Of a DNA stretch of 64,000 nt, positions 18,261-26,942 are shown piece after piece. The notes below the pieces were generated by a model. The model did no database searches. It saw nothing but the letters and a program-made list of their open reading frames with translations, and was not told the origin of the DNA. Each line of letters starts with the position of its first letter. Position 1 is the stretch's first letter. Location: the NCBI GenBank assembly GCA_035651455.1, contig DASRFR010000058.1, positions 620,001-684,000 of the forward strand, in the 5' to 3' direction. The stretch is from DASRFR01 sp035651455. GTDB lineage: Bacteria > Acidobacteriota > Terriglobia > Terriglobales > Acidobacteriaceae. A program made the translations under genes and the position numbers.

Positions 18261-18593
18261 ATGACAAAAGCAAAAGTGCACAACACTACTCGCGCAAGAA
18301 AAGGTAGGACGCGGAGGGCTTGGAACCTGCGCCTCTATATAGCGGGCAATACATCAAGGTCAATTGCGGCCCTTACCAATCTGCAAAGGATCTGCGACGA
18401 ATACATGCCGGGGCAGTATCACGTGGAAGTGGTCGATCTACTGAAAAATCCGCAACTGGCGGCAGGTGACCAAATCGTCGCCGTACCTACCCTGGTGCGG
18501 CGTTTACCACCGCCGCTGAAAAGGATTATTGGGGATTTGTCGAACTCCGAGCAGGTGCTCGTCGGGCTCGATTTGCGCCCGGGAAAGGTTTAG
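18261..18593 (+). CDS. kaiB: KaiB-like thioredoxin-fold protein, copy 1
   Basis: Of 110 residues, the last 88 match KaiB closely by eye: NLRLYIAGNTSRSIAAL, VVDLLKNPQLAAGDQI, PTLVRRLPPPLKRIIGDLS and the closing VLVGLDL. KaiB binds the CI ring of KaiC after a fold switch and drives the reset of the cycle. The GLDL segment implicated in the fold switch is retained. An N-terminal basic extension of about 22 residues is not found in cyanobacterial KaiB. The ATG lies just after the kaiC stop, so the two are co-translated. The second kaiB follows after 3 bases. Highly confident family call. Confidence 0.95.
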   Translation: MTKAKVHNTTRARKGRTRRAWNLRLYIAGNTSRSIAALTNLQRICDEYMPGQYHVEVVDLLKNPQLAAGDQIVAVPTLVRRLPPPLKRIIGDLSNSEQVLVGLDLRPGKV

Positions 18594-18596
18594 CCA

Positions 18597-18932
18597 ATGA
18601 AAGCGCCGTCCCTGAAGAAGGCCCTCGCCACGGCCACCGCTTCGGCAAACCGCAACAGGAAGTACGTCCTTCGCCTGTATGTAACGGGCGCAACATCTTC
18701 ATCCCGGCGCGCCATTCTCAATATCAACTCCATCTGCTCCGAGCACCTGAAGGGAAAATACGACCTGGAAGTGATCGACATTCACCAGAAGCCGGCGCTG
18801 GCCAAGGACGAGCAGATTATCGCGGCGCCCACCCTGATCAAGCACTTGCCTCTGGCTTTGCGGCGGATCATTGGCGACTTGTCTGATCGGGAGAGCGTGT
18901 TGTTTGGACTGGACTTGAAAGCAAAGACCTAG
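18597..18932 (+). CDS. kaiB: KaiB-like thioredoxin-fold protein, copy 2
   Basis: The 111 residues contain a second KaiB domain: VLRLYVTGATSSSRRAI, VIDIHQKPALAKDEQI, PTLIKHLPLALRRIIGDLSDRESVLFGLDL. Compared with copy 1, the PPP of the LPPP segment is changed to PLA, and the KNPQLA motif is QKPALA. A basic N-terminal extension is again present, so the pair probably arose by tandem duplication and then diverged. The start lies 3 bases after the first kaiB stop, and the histidine kinase follows after 7 bases with GGAG ahead of its ATG. The two copies may bind KaiC in different states, or one may contact the nearby kinases as KaiB does with SasA in cyanobacteria. Confidence 0.94.
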   Translation: MKAPSLKKALATATASANRNRKYVLRLYVTGATSSSRRAILNINSICSEHLKGKYDLEVIDIHQKPALAKDEQIIAAPTLIKHLPLALRRIIGDLSDRESVLFGLDLKAKT

Positions 18933-18939
18933 GAGCGAC

Positions 18940-20244
18940 ATGCCATCCACAAAAAGTCGGAGCGCGCGCCAGCTGCAAGCGGAATTGAAACGGCTGCAGG
19001 TCCGCCTGGCCGAGTCGGAAGCGACCATGAAGGCGATCCGCTCCGGCGATGTGGACGCCATCGTAGTGGAGGGCTCGAAGGGCAGCCGCATCTTCACCCT
19101 GCAGAGCCCGGAAGAACCGTACCGCCTGCTGGCCGAGCGCATGAACGAGGGCGCCGCTACCCTGACCAGCGAAGGCACCATTCTTTTCTGCAATCAACGC
19201 TTGTCCGACATGGTGGGAGTGCCGTCAGAACGGCTGTTGGGCTCGGCTCTGGCCCGTATCCTGCACGCGGAGGAACGTCCGGGCGTTCCGGAGTTACTTC
19301 GCACTGCGCTGAATCGGGATGTGCGAGGTGAACGGAGATTCTTGCGTAGCGACGGCACGATACTCCCGGTGCAGCTCTCGCTCGGGCCAATACCCATTGA
19401 AGAATCGGGGCGTGGAGTCTGCATGGTGGCAACTGACCTGACCGTGCAGAAACAGGCCCAGGAAGAAGTGCGCCGTCTCAATGCCGACTTGGAACAACAG
19501 GTCATCCGCCGCACTGCGGAGCTGGAGGCGGCCAACCGTGATCTGGAGGCATTTACCTATGCGGTAGCCCACGACCTGCGCGCTCCCTTGCGCCACATTC
19601 TCGGTTTTTCGGACCTGTTGCAGCATGACTCCGACTCGGGGTTGAGCGCAGGTGCGCGCCACTCCCTCGATCGCATTTGCACCGGAAGCCTTCGCATGCA
19701 GAAGTTGCTTGAGGCCCTGCTGAATCTCAGCCGCTTCGGTCGCCAGTCAGTGCAGCGGCGCGACGTGGACCTGAAAAAGTTGGTGCGCGAAGTAATCGAT
19801 GATCTTGCTCCTGACCTCAAGAATCGGACGATCGACTGGAAAATTCGTGACTTGCCGGTGGCCCATTGCGACCTGTCGCTGATGAAGATTGTCTTTGCCA
19901 ACCTGTTGTCGAACGCGGCCAAGTTTACTCGGCTGCGAGCCGTAGCCACGGTCGAGATCGGCCAGACGACTGTTGACGGCGCCCCCGTGCTCTTTGTCCG
20001 AGACAACGGAACGGGATTCGACATGCGCTATGCCGACAAGCTGTTCGGCGTGTTTCAACGCCTGCACCGGGTAGAAGACTTTGAGGGGACCGGTGTCGGG
20101 CTGGCGACCGTACAACGAATTCTGCAGAAGCACGGCGGAAGAATATGGGCCGACGCCGACCCGGGTAAAGGAGCAATTTTTTATTTCACCTGCGGCGCAG
20201 CCGGTACAACAAAATCAACTATCGCTGCAGCGGAGGTCGTGTGA
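18940..20244 (+). CDS. PAS histidine kinase in the kai operon
   Basis: The 434 residues start with a charged coiled helix (about 1-50). One PAS domain (about 60-170) follows, ending in CMVATDLTVQK. A signalling coiled coil leads into HisKA with H211 in VAHDLRAPLRHI, then a HATPase with NLLSNAAKFT, DNGTGFDM and GTGVGLATVQRI. No membrane segment is seen, so it is cytoplasmic. It lacks the N-terminal KaiB-like domain of SasA. The kinase end is of the phytochrome-like group and matches the next gene closely, which suggests duplication. It begins 7 bases after kaiB copy 2, and its stop overlaps the GTG of the next kinase. It is a good candidate to read KaiC state or PAS input and to pass phosphate to the receiver at 23441. 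Confidence 0.92.
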   Translation: MPSTKSRSARQLQAELKRLQVRLAESEATMKAIRSGDVDAIVVEGSKGSRIFTLQSPEEPYRLLAERMNEGAATLTSEGTILFCNQRLSDMVGVPSERLLGSALARILHAEERPGVPELLRTALNRDVRGERRFLRSDGTILPVQLSLGPIPIEESGRGVCMVATDLTVQKQAQEEVRRLNADLEQQVIRRTAELEAANRDLEAFTYAVAHDLRAPLRHILGFSDLLQHDSDSGLSAGARHSLDRICTGSLRMQKLLEALLNLSRFGRQSVQRRDVDLKKLVREVIDDLAPDLKNRTIDWKIRDLPVAHCDLSLMKIVFANLLSNAAKFTRLRAVATVEIGQTTVDGAPVLFVRDNGTGFDMRYADKLFGVFQRLHRVEDFEGTGVGLATVQRILQKHGGRIWADADPGKGAIFYFTCGAAGTTKSTIAAAEVV

Positions 20245-23200
20245 GCCGATCACCGCGCCTCCAACAAAACTCCAAGCGTGAGTTCGACCCCCGTGTTCTG
20301 CGGAGATTGGATCAGTTTGCCGCCGGTTGCAGCGTGCTCGCGGGGGGCTTTGGGCTGTGGGTACTGACGGGCTGGACGCTGCATCGGCAGTGGATGAAAA
20401 GTATTTTGCCAGGTCAGGTCGCGGTCAAGGCCAATACCGCCGTATGTTTTCTTTTAATTGGCATCGCACTGTGGATTTTGCGACGCGAAGATTCGCCCAT
20501 CGCTATTGCCGGGAAGCGGCTGGCAAAGACGGCGGCGGTCGTCGCCAGTATGATCGGACTGATTTCGTTCCTGGAATTTGTAATGGGCTGGGAACTGGGC
20601 ATCGATCAGCTGTTGTTCACGGCTGGAGTAGAGGACTTCCCGGGCAGCGCGCGTGTCGGCCTGATGTCCCCCTTAGCGGGGTTGGGTTTCTTCGGGCTGG
20701 GGCTCGCGCTTTTAATGCTGGGCTCCAAATCGAAGACCACACGTTGGTGGGCACAAGTATTACTCGTCGGCGTGTCGATCAGCGGCATGTTTGGCATTCT
20801 CGACTTTGTGCTTACGCCGCAGACGACCCATACCTACATTTCCCCGGTGACTGCGTTGGTCCTGTTTCTGCTTGCGTTCGGAATATTGTTCGCGCGCACA
20901 GGTTGGGGACTTGCGGCACTGGTCGCCAGCGAGGGCAGCGGGGGAACAGCAACACGCCGGCTGCTGCCGGCCGCGACCCTCGTTCCCCTCGTCATTGCAT
21001 GGCTGCGCTGGGAGGGCCAAGGTATTGGCCTGTATTCGGATTGGACGGGCGTAGCCTTGATGACCGTGAGCTGCAGTGTGCTGTTGTCCGGTCTTACGAT
21101 CTGGACCGGGTTCACGATTGATTCCAGCGAGCGGGAACGCCTCCTGAGTCAGGAAAATGTCGACCGCTTGGCATCCATCGTGGAGTGTTCCAACGACGCC
21201 ATCATCGGGAAGACCACCGAGGGTGTAATTACCAGTTGGAATCCTGGTGCGGAGGCGATTTACGGCTACTCGGCCGAGGAGATCATCGGTAAGTCGATCT
21301 CAATCGTCATTCCGCCGGATCGCCAGGAAGAGTTCGCAACCATCCTCGAGAAAATCCGGCAAGGGCAGCGAATCAGCCACTATGACACGGAACGGTTGCG
21401 CAAAGGGGGACAGATCGTTTTTGTATCCCTTTCAGTAAGCCCGTTAAAAAACAAAGCCGGCAGACTGGTCGGAGTCTCGACCATTGCTCGCGACGTTACC
21501 GAGCGCAAGCGTGCGGAGGCAGCACTGCAAGAGAGTGAGGCGAAGTTTCGAGCTCTGTCTGACTTGGTGCCGCAGTTTGTCTGGATGTGCACTCCCGACG
21601 GCCTGAATGTGTATTTCAATCAGCGCTGGGTGGAATATACCGGACTCAGTCTTGAAGAGAGTTATGGTCGTGGATGGAACACACCGTTTCACCCCAATGA
21701 CAAGCAGACCGCCTGGGATGCGTGGAACCGCGCGGTCAACACTGGCGATGCTTACCGCGTCGAGAGCCGCCTGCGAGCCAGGGACGGCAGCTATCGCTGG
21801 TTTCTCATCCGGGGCGTGCCTCTGCGAGAAGTGACGGGCAACATTACCAAGTGGTTCGGCACCTGCACCGACATCGACGACCTGAAGCGGGCGGAAGAGG
21901 CGTTGCGTAGGGCCTCTCTCTATACCCGCAGCCTCATCGAAGCTAGTTTGGATCCCCTGGTGACCATCAGCCGGGATGGCAAGATCACCGATGTGAACCA
22001 GGCGACGGAATTCGTGACCGGCATTTCTCGAGACCGGCTGATCGGCAGTGATTTTTCCGACTACTTCACCGATCCGGAAAGTGCTCGCCTGGGATACAAG
22101 GAGGTATTCGCGCAGGGCAAGGTGCAAGACTACCCACTGGCCATTCGGCATGCGAATGGGCGGGTTACCGATGTACTCTACAACGCCAGCGTGTTTAAGA
22201 ACGAGGCGGGTGAGATTGAGGGCGTTTTTGCAGCGGCCCGCGACGTCACACGTCGCAAGCAAATCGAAGACGAACTACGGCTCAGCCGCGAGCGCCTGGC
22301 CTTGGCTCAACGGGCAGCACATTCAGGCACGTTCGATTGGGATATCCAGAACAATATCAATCGCTGGTCCGCCGAGGTCGAGGAAGTCCATGGCATTGCG
22401 CCGGGTGAATTCGGAGGTACTTTCGAACACTGGGAGGCGCTGGTCGTGCCGCAAGACCTGGCGACCGCGAAAAAGGCGCTGGAAGAATCGCTCAGGACGG
22501 GCGAATTCGCTTCAGAGTGGAGAATCCGGCGCCGTAACGACGGCGAAATCCGCTGGATCACCGCCCGCGCCAAGGTGCTTTTCGACGACAGCGGAAAGCC
22601 TGAGCGCATGCTCGGCCTCAACATGGATGTCACCGAGCGCAAGCGCGCGGAGGAGGAAGTTCGCCGCCTTAACGAGGAACTGGAACAGCGCGTCATTCAG
22701 CGCACCGCGCAACTGGAAGCCGCTAATAAAGAACTGGAAGCCTTCACCTACTCGGTGTCCCACGACCTGCGCGCTCCGTTGCGCCATATCAGCGGTTTCG
22801 CCAACCTTTTGAGCGAAGAATATGGTTCCATCCTGGCGCCCGAGGCTCAACACCATCTCGAGAGGATTCAGGAAGGCACGCGCCGAATGGGCGTCTTAGT
22901 AGACGACCTGTTGAATCTGGGCCGCATCGGCCGCCACGAAGTGCGCCTGCAGGTCACCGGCCTGAATTCCGTCGCCAACGAGAGCGTAGCCGACCTGAAA
23001 CCGGAGTGTGAGGGACGGCAAGTCGAATGGAAGATTGGCCTGCTTCCCTTCGTGGAGTGCGATCCCGCCCTGATGAAGCAAGTCTTCCAGAATCTGCTCT
23101 CGAACGCGGTCAAGTTCACTCGCCCCCGCACTCAGGCGGTGATTGAAGTCGGACAGAAGGAGGAGGGCGGGACCCCGGTCGTATTTGTGCGCGATAACGG

Positions 23201-23444
23201 TGTCGGCTTCAACATGAAGTACGCGGATAAGCTTTTCGGCGTGTTTCAACGCCTACACCGCGTCGAGGACTTCGAAGGCACCGGTGTGGGGCTGGCCACG
23301 GTCCAACGTATCGTTCAGAAACATGGCGGACGCATCTGGGCGGAAGCCGAATTGGACAAGGGAGCTACTTTCTTTTTCACGCTCGGAACGTCCCAGAAAA
23401 CCGAACTCAAAAGCAATGCCGCAACGGAAGGAGATAAAGCATGA
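20241..23444 (+). CDS. Membrane-bound multi-PAS histidine kinase
   Basis: This long 1067-residue kinase has about eight hydrophobic segments in residues 20-290, an unassigned membrane sensor. Four PAS domains start near residues 308, 435, 560 and 686. A coiled linker leads to HisKA with His near residue 839 (SHDLRAPLRHI) and a HATPase ending near 1050 (NLLSNAVKFT, DNGVGFNM, GTGVGLATVQRI). PAS domains often bind flavin, haem or small ligands; the bound cofactor here is not readable. The GTG start overlaps the previous stop (GTGA), and the next receiver overlaps its end (ATGA). The kinase core is nearly the same as in the upstream kinase, which fits recent duplication. It is the likely membrane input to the cluster. 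Confidence 0.92.
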   Translation: MSRSPRLQQNSKREFDPRVLRRLDQFAAGCSVLAGGFGLWVLTGWTLHRQWMKSILPGQVAVKANTAVCFLLIGIALWILRREDSPIAIAGKRLAKTAAVVASMIGLISFLEFVMGWELGIDQLLFTAGVEDFPGSARVGLMSPLAGLGFFGLGLALLMLGSKSKTTRWWAQVLLVGVSISGMFGILDFVLTPQTTHTYISPVTALVLFLLAFGILFARTGWGLAALVASEGSGGTATRRLLPAATLVPLVIAWLRWEGQGIGLYSDWTGVALMTVSCSVLLSGLTIWTGFTIDSSERERLLSQENVDRLASIVECSNDAIIGKTTEGVITSWNPGAEAIYGYSAEEIIGKSISIVIPPDRQEEFATILEKIRQGQRISHYDTERLRKGGQIVFVSLSVSPLKNKAGRLVGVSTIARDVTERKRAEAALQESEAKFRALSDLVPQFVWMCTPDGLNVYFNQRWVEYTGLSLEESYGRGWNTPFHPNDKQTAWDAWNRAVNTGDAYRVESRLRARDGSYRWFLIRGVPLREVTGNITKWFGTCTDIDDLKRAEEALRRASLYTRSLIEASLDPLVTISRDGKITDVNQATEFVTGISRDRLIGSDFSDYFTDPESARLGYKEVFAQGKVQDYPLAIRHANGRVTDVLYNASVFKNEAGEIEGVFAAARDVTRRKQIEDELRLSRERLALAQRAAHSGTFDWDIQNNINRWSAEVEEVHGIAPGEFGGTFEHWEALVVPQDLATAKKALEESLRTGEFASEWRIRRRNDGEIRWITARAKVLFDDSGKPERMLGLNMDVTERKRAEEEVRRLNEELEQRVIQRTAQLEAANKELEAFTYSVSHDLRAPLRHISGFANLLSEEYGSILAPEAQHHLERIQEGTRRMGVLVDDLLNLGRIGRHEVRLQVTGLNSVANESVADLKPECEGRQVEWKIGLLPFVECDPALMKQVFQNLLSNAVKFTRPRTQAVIEVGQKEEGGTPVVFVRDNGVGFNMKYADKLFGVFQRLHRVEDFEGTGVGLATVQRIVQKHGGRIWAEAELDKGATFFFTLGTSQKTELKSNAATEGDKA

Positions 23445-23920
23445 CCCAACGACCGATCGAAATTCTTCTCGTGGAAGACAATCCGGATGATGTCGAGCTC
23501 ACCCTGCACGCTCTGCGCAAAGAAAAACTGGCCAACAGCATTCAGGTGGCGCGCGATGGCGAAGAGGCCCTGGACTTCCTGTTTTGTACCGGCAACTATT
23601 CGGACCGTTCGTTCGAGCAGCCTCCGAGGCTGGTACTGCTGGATTTGAAGCTGCCCAAGGTGGACGGCATGGAAGTGTTAAAGCGGCTTAAGGCAGACGC
23701 GCGCACCAAGACGATACCGGTGGTCATCCTTACATCCTCCAAAGAAGAGCGCGACTTGATCAATGGCTACGGGCTTGGAGCTAACAGTTATATCCAGAAG
23801 CCAGTGGACTTTGATCAGTTTCGGGAAACTATCAAAAATGTCGGCCTCTACTGGCTGGTGATCAATGAGTTCCCGGTGGTGAATGATCTCGCGCAGGCGG
23901 CGTCAACCAGTAGCAAGTGA
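23441..23920 (+). CDS. Single-domain response regulator, Rcp1-like
   Basis: The 159 residues form one receiver. The acids are in ILLVEDNPDDVEL, the phospho-Asp is D68 in VLLDLKLPKVDG, the Thr/Ser switch is in VVILTSSKEE and the Lys is in YIQKPVDF. The mid-domain insert (DFLFCTGNYSDR) is typical of Rcp1-type proteins that serve phytochrome-like kinases. Its ATG overlaps the stop of the membrane kinase (ATGA), so it is the probable cognate receiver. It has no output domain and should hand phosphate on. The next gene carries its own receiver on a phosphorylase and lies 59 bases away, which makes that enzyme a possible target, directly or through a phosphotransfer protein elsewhere. Confidence 0.94.
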   Translation: MTQRPIEILLVEDNPDDVELTLHALRKEKLANSIQVARDGEEALDFLFCTGNYSDRSFEQPPRLVLLDLKLPKVDGMEVLKRLKADARTKTIPVVILTSSKEERDLINGYGLGANSYIQKPVDFDQFRETIKNVGLYWLVINEFPVVNDLAQAASTSSK

Positions 23921-23979
23921 CATACCGGCGGTTCGCGGCCAGGCATTCCGATCCGTGCTGCACGTGATGAGTGTGTTCA

Positions 23980-26118
23980 ATGACTAATCCAGAGGATCTG
24001 CCATCCGTCAGGCAGCCCCTGCACGCATTGCTTGTCGAGGACAGTCCCGAGGATGCGGAGCTCATGCTGCACGAGCTGCGCCAGGCCGGCTTCGACCTAA
24101 CTTCGAATCGGGTTGACACCGAAGCTGCCTACCTGGACGGGCTGGAAAAATCGCCGGCGATTATCCTGGCCGATTATTCCTTGCCGCAGTTCAGCGGGCT
24201 CCGCGCTCTCGAATTGCTGCAGGAGCGTGGGCTGAATATTCCCTTCATCGTGGTATCCGGCACGATCGGCGAGGAAGCCGCTGCTGCCGTGGTTAAACAA
24301 GGAGCCGCAGACTACGTCCTGAAGAGCCGGCTCAGCCGCCTGGGTTCTGCAGTGAGGCGCGCTCTGCAGGGAGAACGCAGAATTGCATACTTCTCCATGG
24401 AAATCGCCCTGGAGTCGGCCATGCCGACATACAGCGGGGGCCTGGGCGTGCTCGCGGGAGATACCATTCGCTCCGCCTCCGATCTGCAACTTCCGATGGT
24501 AGCGGTCTCGCTGCTGCATCGGGCCGGGCACTTTCACCAGGGCTTCGCTGCTGATGGCTGGCAGACGGAAGAGCCGGTCGGTTGGAAAGTGGAGCAGTTT
24601 CTTACCGAGATGCCGGCGAGAGCAAGCATCATCATTGAGAGCCGGAGGGTCTCGCTGCGCTGCTGGAAATATCCAGTGCAGGGGATTGGCGGTTACTTCG
24701 TCCCGGTCTATCTGCTCGACACCGACCTTCCTGAAAACAGCGATTGGGACCGGAAACTGACGTCGGTGCTTTATGGTGGCGATTCCCACTACCGCCTCTG
24801 TCAGGAAGTGGTGTTGGGAATCGGTGGAGTGCGCATGTTGCGCGCACTCGGCTATGAAAAGATCGATCGTTTCCACATGAATGAGGGCCATGCGAGCCTG
24901 CTCACGCTGGAACTGCTGCTGGAAGAGGTAAGCAAGGCGCAAAGGCGTCATATTTCGGTCGGCGATCTCGCCTCTGTCCGCCAGCGATGCATCTTCACCA
25001 CCCATACGCCGGTCCCAGCCGGGCACGATCAGTTTGCGCTGTCGACTCTGGGCACCACACTGGCAATGCGCGAAGACCTTTCGGATGTGCTCGACAAGAA
25101 CATGGCGCTCCGCGTGTTTGGTCGCCACGAACCTCCGGGAGAGAAGAAGTCATCACCTAACGGCCAGGCCATGCTCAACATGACGTGCCTGGGCCTGAAC
25201 ATGAGCCGGTATGTGAACGGGGTCGCCAAGAAGCACGGAGAAGTATCACGTATGATGTTCGCGGGCTACCACATCGACGCGATCACTAATGGCGTGCACG
25301 CCGCGACTTGGACTTCACCGCACTTTCAGGCGCTCTATGATCGCCACATTCCCGACTGGCGACAGGACAATTTCAGTTTGCGTCATGCGGAGAGTATTCC
25401 CACGGCCGAGATCTGTGCGGCGCACCATAGGGCAAAGACCGAACTCCTGGCACTGGTCAATGAACGTCACCAACTCGCCATGCACCCCGAGGTTTTCACC
25501 ATTGGCTTTGCACGCCGTGTCACGGCCTATAAGCGCGCCGACCTTCTATTCACTGACTTGCAGCGCCTCAAGAAGGTGGCCGCTCAAGCTGGCGGCCTGC
25601 AAGTGATCTATGCCGGCAAGGCCCATCCCAGCGACCAGGAAGGCAAGCGGCTTATCCGCCGCATTCTCGAACTGAAGGATGTGCTGAAAGACAGCATCAC
25701 GATCTCCTTCCTGCGTAACTATGACATGGCTGTGGCCAAGCTGATCACTTCTGGAGTGGATCTCTGGCTGAATACGCCCCAGCCTCCGCTGGAGGCATCC
25801 GGTACGAGCGGAATGAAAGCTGCGTTGAATGGCGTCCCTAGCCTGAGCATTGTGGATGGATGGTGGATGGAAGGACTCATTGAGGGTGTGACCGGATGGG
25901 CCGTCGGCGATGAGAAGCGTCAACGGGAAGACGAGACGAGTAGTGCCCGCGACGCCGCTTCACTTTACGACAAGCTGGAGCGCGTGATCCTTCCTATGTT
26001 TCAGAATGATCGTGGCGGCTATAACGAAGTTATGCGGCACGCCATAGCGGTGAACGGCTCGTTCTTCAACACTCAAAGAATGGTGCAGCAATATGTGTTG
26101 AGTGCGTATTTTCGCTGA
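23980..26118 (+). CDS. Receiver domain fused to alpha-glucan (glycogen) phosphorylase
   Basis: Residues about 8-130 are a receiver: acids in LLVEDSPEDAEL, phospho-Asp D65 in ILADYSLPQFSG, Lys in YVLKSRL. With a few residues between, a GT35 phosphorylase starts at RIAYFSMEIALESAMPTYSGGLG. It continues with HMNEGHAS, THTPVPAGHD, ITNGVHAATW and YKRADL, and with the PLP-binding motif EASGTSGMKAALNG (Lys K613). GT35 enzymes release glucose-1-phosphate from glycogen or starch. The domain is of the compact alpha-glucan phosphorylase type, and its usual N-terminal segment is replaced by the receiver. The start at ATG 23980 is preferred to GTG 23971. The gene closes the kai/kinase operon, so phosphorylation of D65 probably sets phosphorylase activity. 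The fusion reads as one uninterrupted frame. Confidence 0.92.
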   Translation: MTNPEDLPSVRQPLHALLVEDSPEDAELMLHELRQAGFDLTSNRVDTEAAYLDGLEKSPAIILADYSLPQFSGLRALELLQERGLNIPFIVVSGTIGEEAAAAVVKQGAADYVLKSRLSRLGSAVRRALQGERRIAYFSMEIALESAMPTYSGGLGVLAGDTIRSASDLQLPMVAVSLLHRAGHFHQGFAADGWQTEEPVGWKVEQFLTEMPARASIIIESRRVSLRCWKYPVQGIGGYFVPVYLLDTDLPENSDWDRKLTSVLYGGDSHYRLCQEVVLGIGGVRMLRALGYEKIDRFHMNEGHASLLTLELLLEEVSKAQRRHISVGDLASVRQRCIFTTHTPVPAGHDQFALSTLGTTLAMREDLSDVLDKNMALRVFGRHEPPGEKKSSPNGQAMLNMTCLGLNMSRYVNGVAKKHGEVSRMMFAGYHIDAITNGVHAATWTSPHFQALYDRHIPDWRQDNFSLRHAESIPTAEICAAHHRAKTELLALVNERHQLAMHPEVFTIGFARRVTAYKRADLLFTDLQRLKKVAAQAGGLQVIYAGKAHPSDQEGKRLIRRILELKDVLKDSITISFLRNYDMAVAKLITSGVDLWLNTPQPPLEASGTSGMKAALNGVPSLSIVDGWWMEGLIEGVTGWAVGDEKRQREDETSSARDAASLYDKLERVILPMFQNDRGGYNEVMRHAIAVNGSFFNTQRMVQQYVLSAYFR

Positions 26119-26657
26119 AGCCAACCATCCGGACGTCCTCACATTCGGAGTCAAATCCTGAATGGCTTCCCGTAAAGCATGGCTTGGTGTAACCTCCTGA
26201 TCTTCAATCAGGCCGTAAATGGGCCACTCTCCGGGACAGACTGAGCAGCACCGTCAGCTGTTCGCAACAGAATGTACCCAGTTCTGCCTGACATAACATC
26301 GAGCATCGCGTGCACCCACATACCAGGGAGGATAGATCGTGTGAGCACCGCGCGACCCTGCAGCGCGGCGCCCGCCAGAATGGGTCGCACCACATCCTTA
26401 CCCTGGTAAGCGTGTCCGGCTCCGAATACAATCACGCTGACCGCGGCAGCCTACCCGTCATCGGTATAGTGGGGCGATTTAGGTACCTATAACTATTTTT
26501 TTTGACGTAAGCCGTTCGTTCTCGTTTCTGCTCGACATGGGATGGCACTTTTTTGATGGGCTATGGTGTTTCTTATTGCCGGACACTCTCCGCGCGCCAT
26601 CCCGATAGTTTCTGTCCACTGCGGCCTCGATGGCTGCAGCCCCTGACCTCCACACTC
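26119..26657. other. Decayed stretch to the right of the kai block
   Basis: Apart from the CPBP remnant (26208-26450), no supported gene lies here. Other open frames have poor composition and no ribosome binding sites. Confidence 0.45.
26208..26450 (-). pseudogene. C-terminal remnant of a CPBP (CAAX-like) intramembrane protease
   Basis: On the minus strand, the frame reads AVSVIVFGAGHAYQG, then AGAALQGRAVLTRSILPGMWVHAMLDVMSGR. These are the last two membrane helices of CPBP-family glutamic proteases, which carry FGxxHxxQG and HaxxD. The upstream EExxxR helix, which supplies the catalytic pair, is missing. An in-frame TAG stands at 26451-26453. It is read as a broken gene. A short functional gene is unlikely because half the active site is absent. 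Confidence 0.6.
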
Positions 26658-26942
26658 TCAAGACAGTGATGGAAAAGCCCCGATCGGTCCGGCTAGTCGA
26701 CGTGGCAGTTGCATAATCCGTTCCCATTGCCGCCAACAGTACTCGCCAGCCAGTGCATCGGGTCCAAAAAGTTCGGCTGCGTTGCGCCACTGCAGGGCGG
26801 CAGTGTACTCAAACGAATTGGATTCATCGCGCCGCGCAGCACGCTCGTAGTGCAAAGCCCGGGCCAGGACCGTCTGTATGGCGACGCACCACGCTTCGGC
26901 TGCTGCAATAGCAAGGTGACGATGCTGGAGCGTTGCGATCAT
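26658..26942 (-). CDS. Small hypothetical protein
   Basis: This 94-residue product has a regular helical look. It starts MIATLQHRHLAIAAAEAWCVAIQ and goes on through HYERAARRDESNSFEYTAALQWRNAAELF to a basic-aromatic end, WRQWERIMQLPRRLAGPIG. It resembles small acidobacterial hypothetical proteins, but I cannot name a family. No signal peptide or membrane segment is seen. I took the ATG at 26942, as the 9 residues before it look like leader sequence. It stands alone in decayed DNA, so it may be a remnant, but its composition is protein-like. Confidence 0.5.
   Translation of the reverse strand: MIATLQHRHLAIAAAEAWCVAIQTVLARALHYERAARRDESNSFEYTAALQWRNAAELFGPDALAGEYCWRQWERIMQLPRRLAGPIGAFPSLS

Noticed and set aside
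16505..18932. Considered calling the kai genes a full circadian oscillator
   Set aside because: No kaiA is present and the KaiC is of the coiled-coil type linked to hourglass timers; rhythm cannot be read from sequence.
24097..25128. Minus-strand open frame of 343 codons
   Set aside because: Antisense shadow of the receiver-phosphorylase gene.
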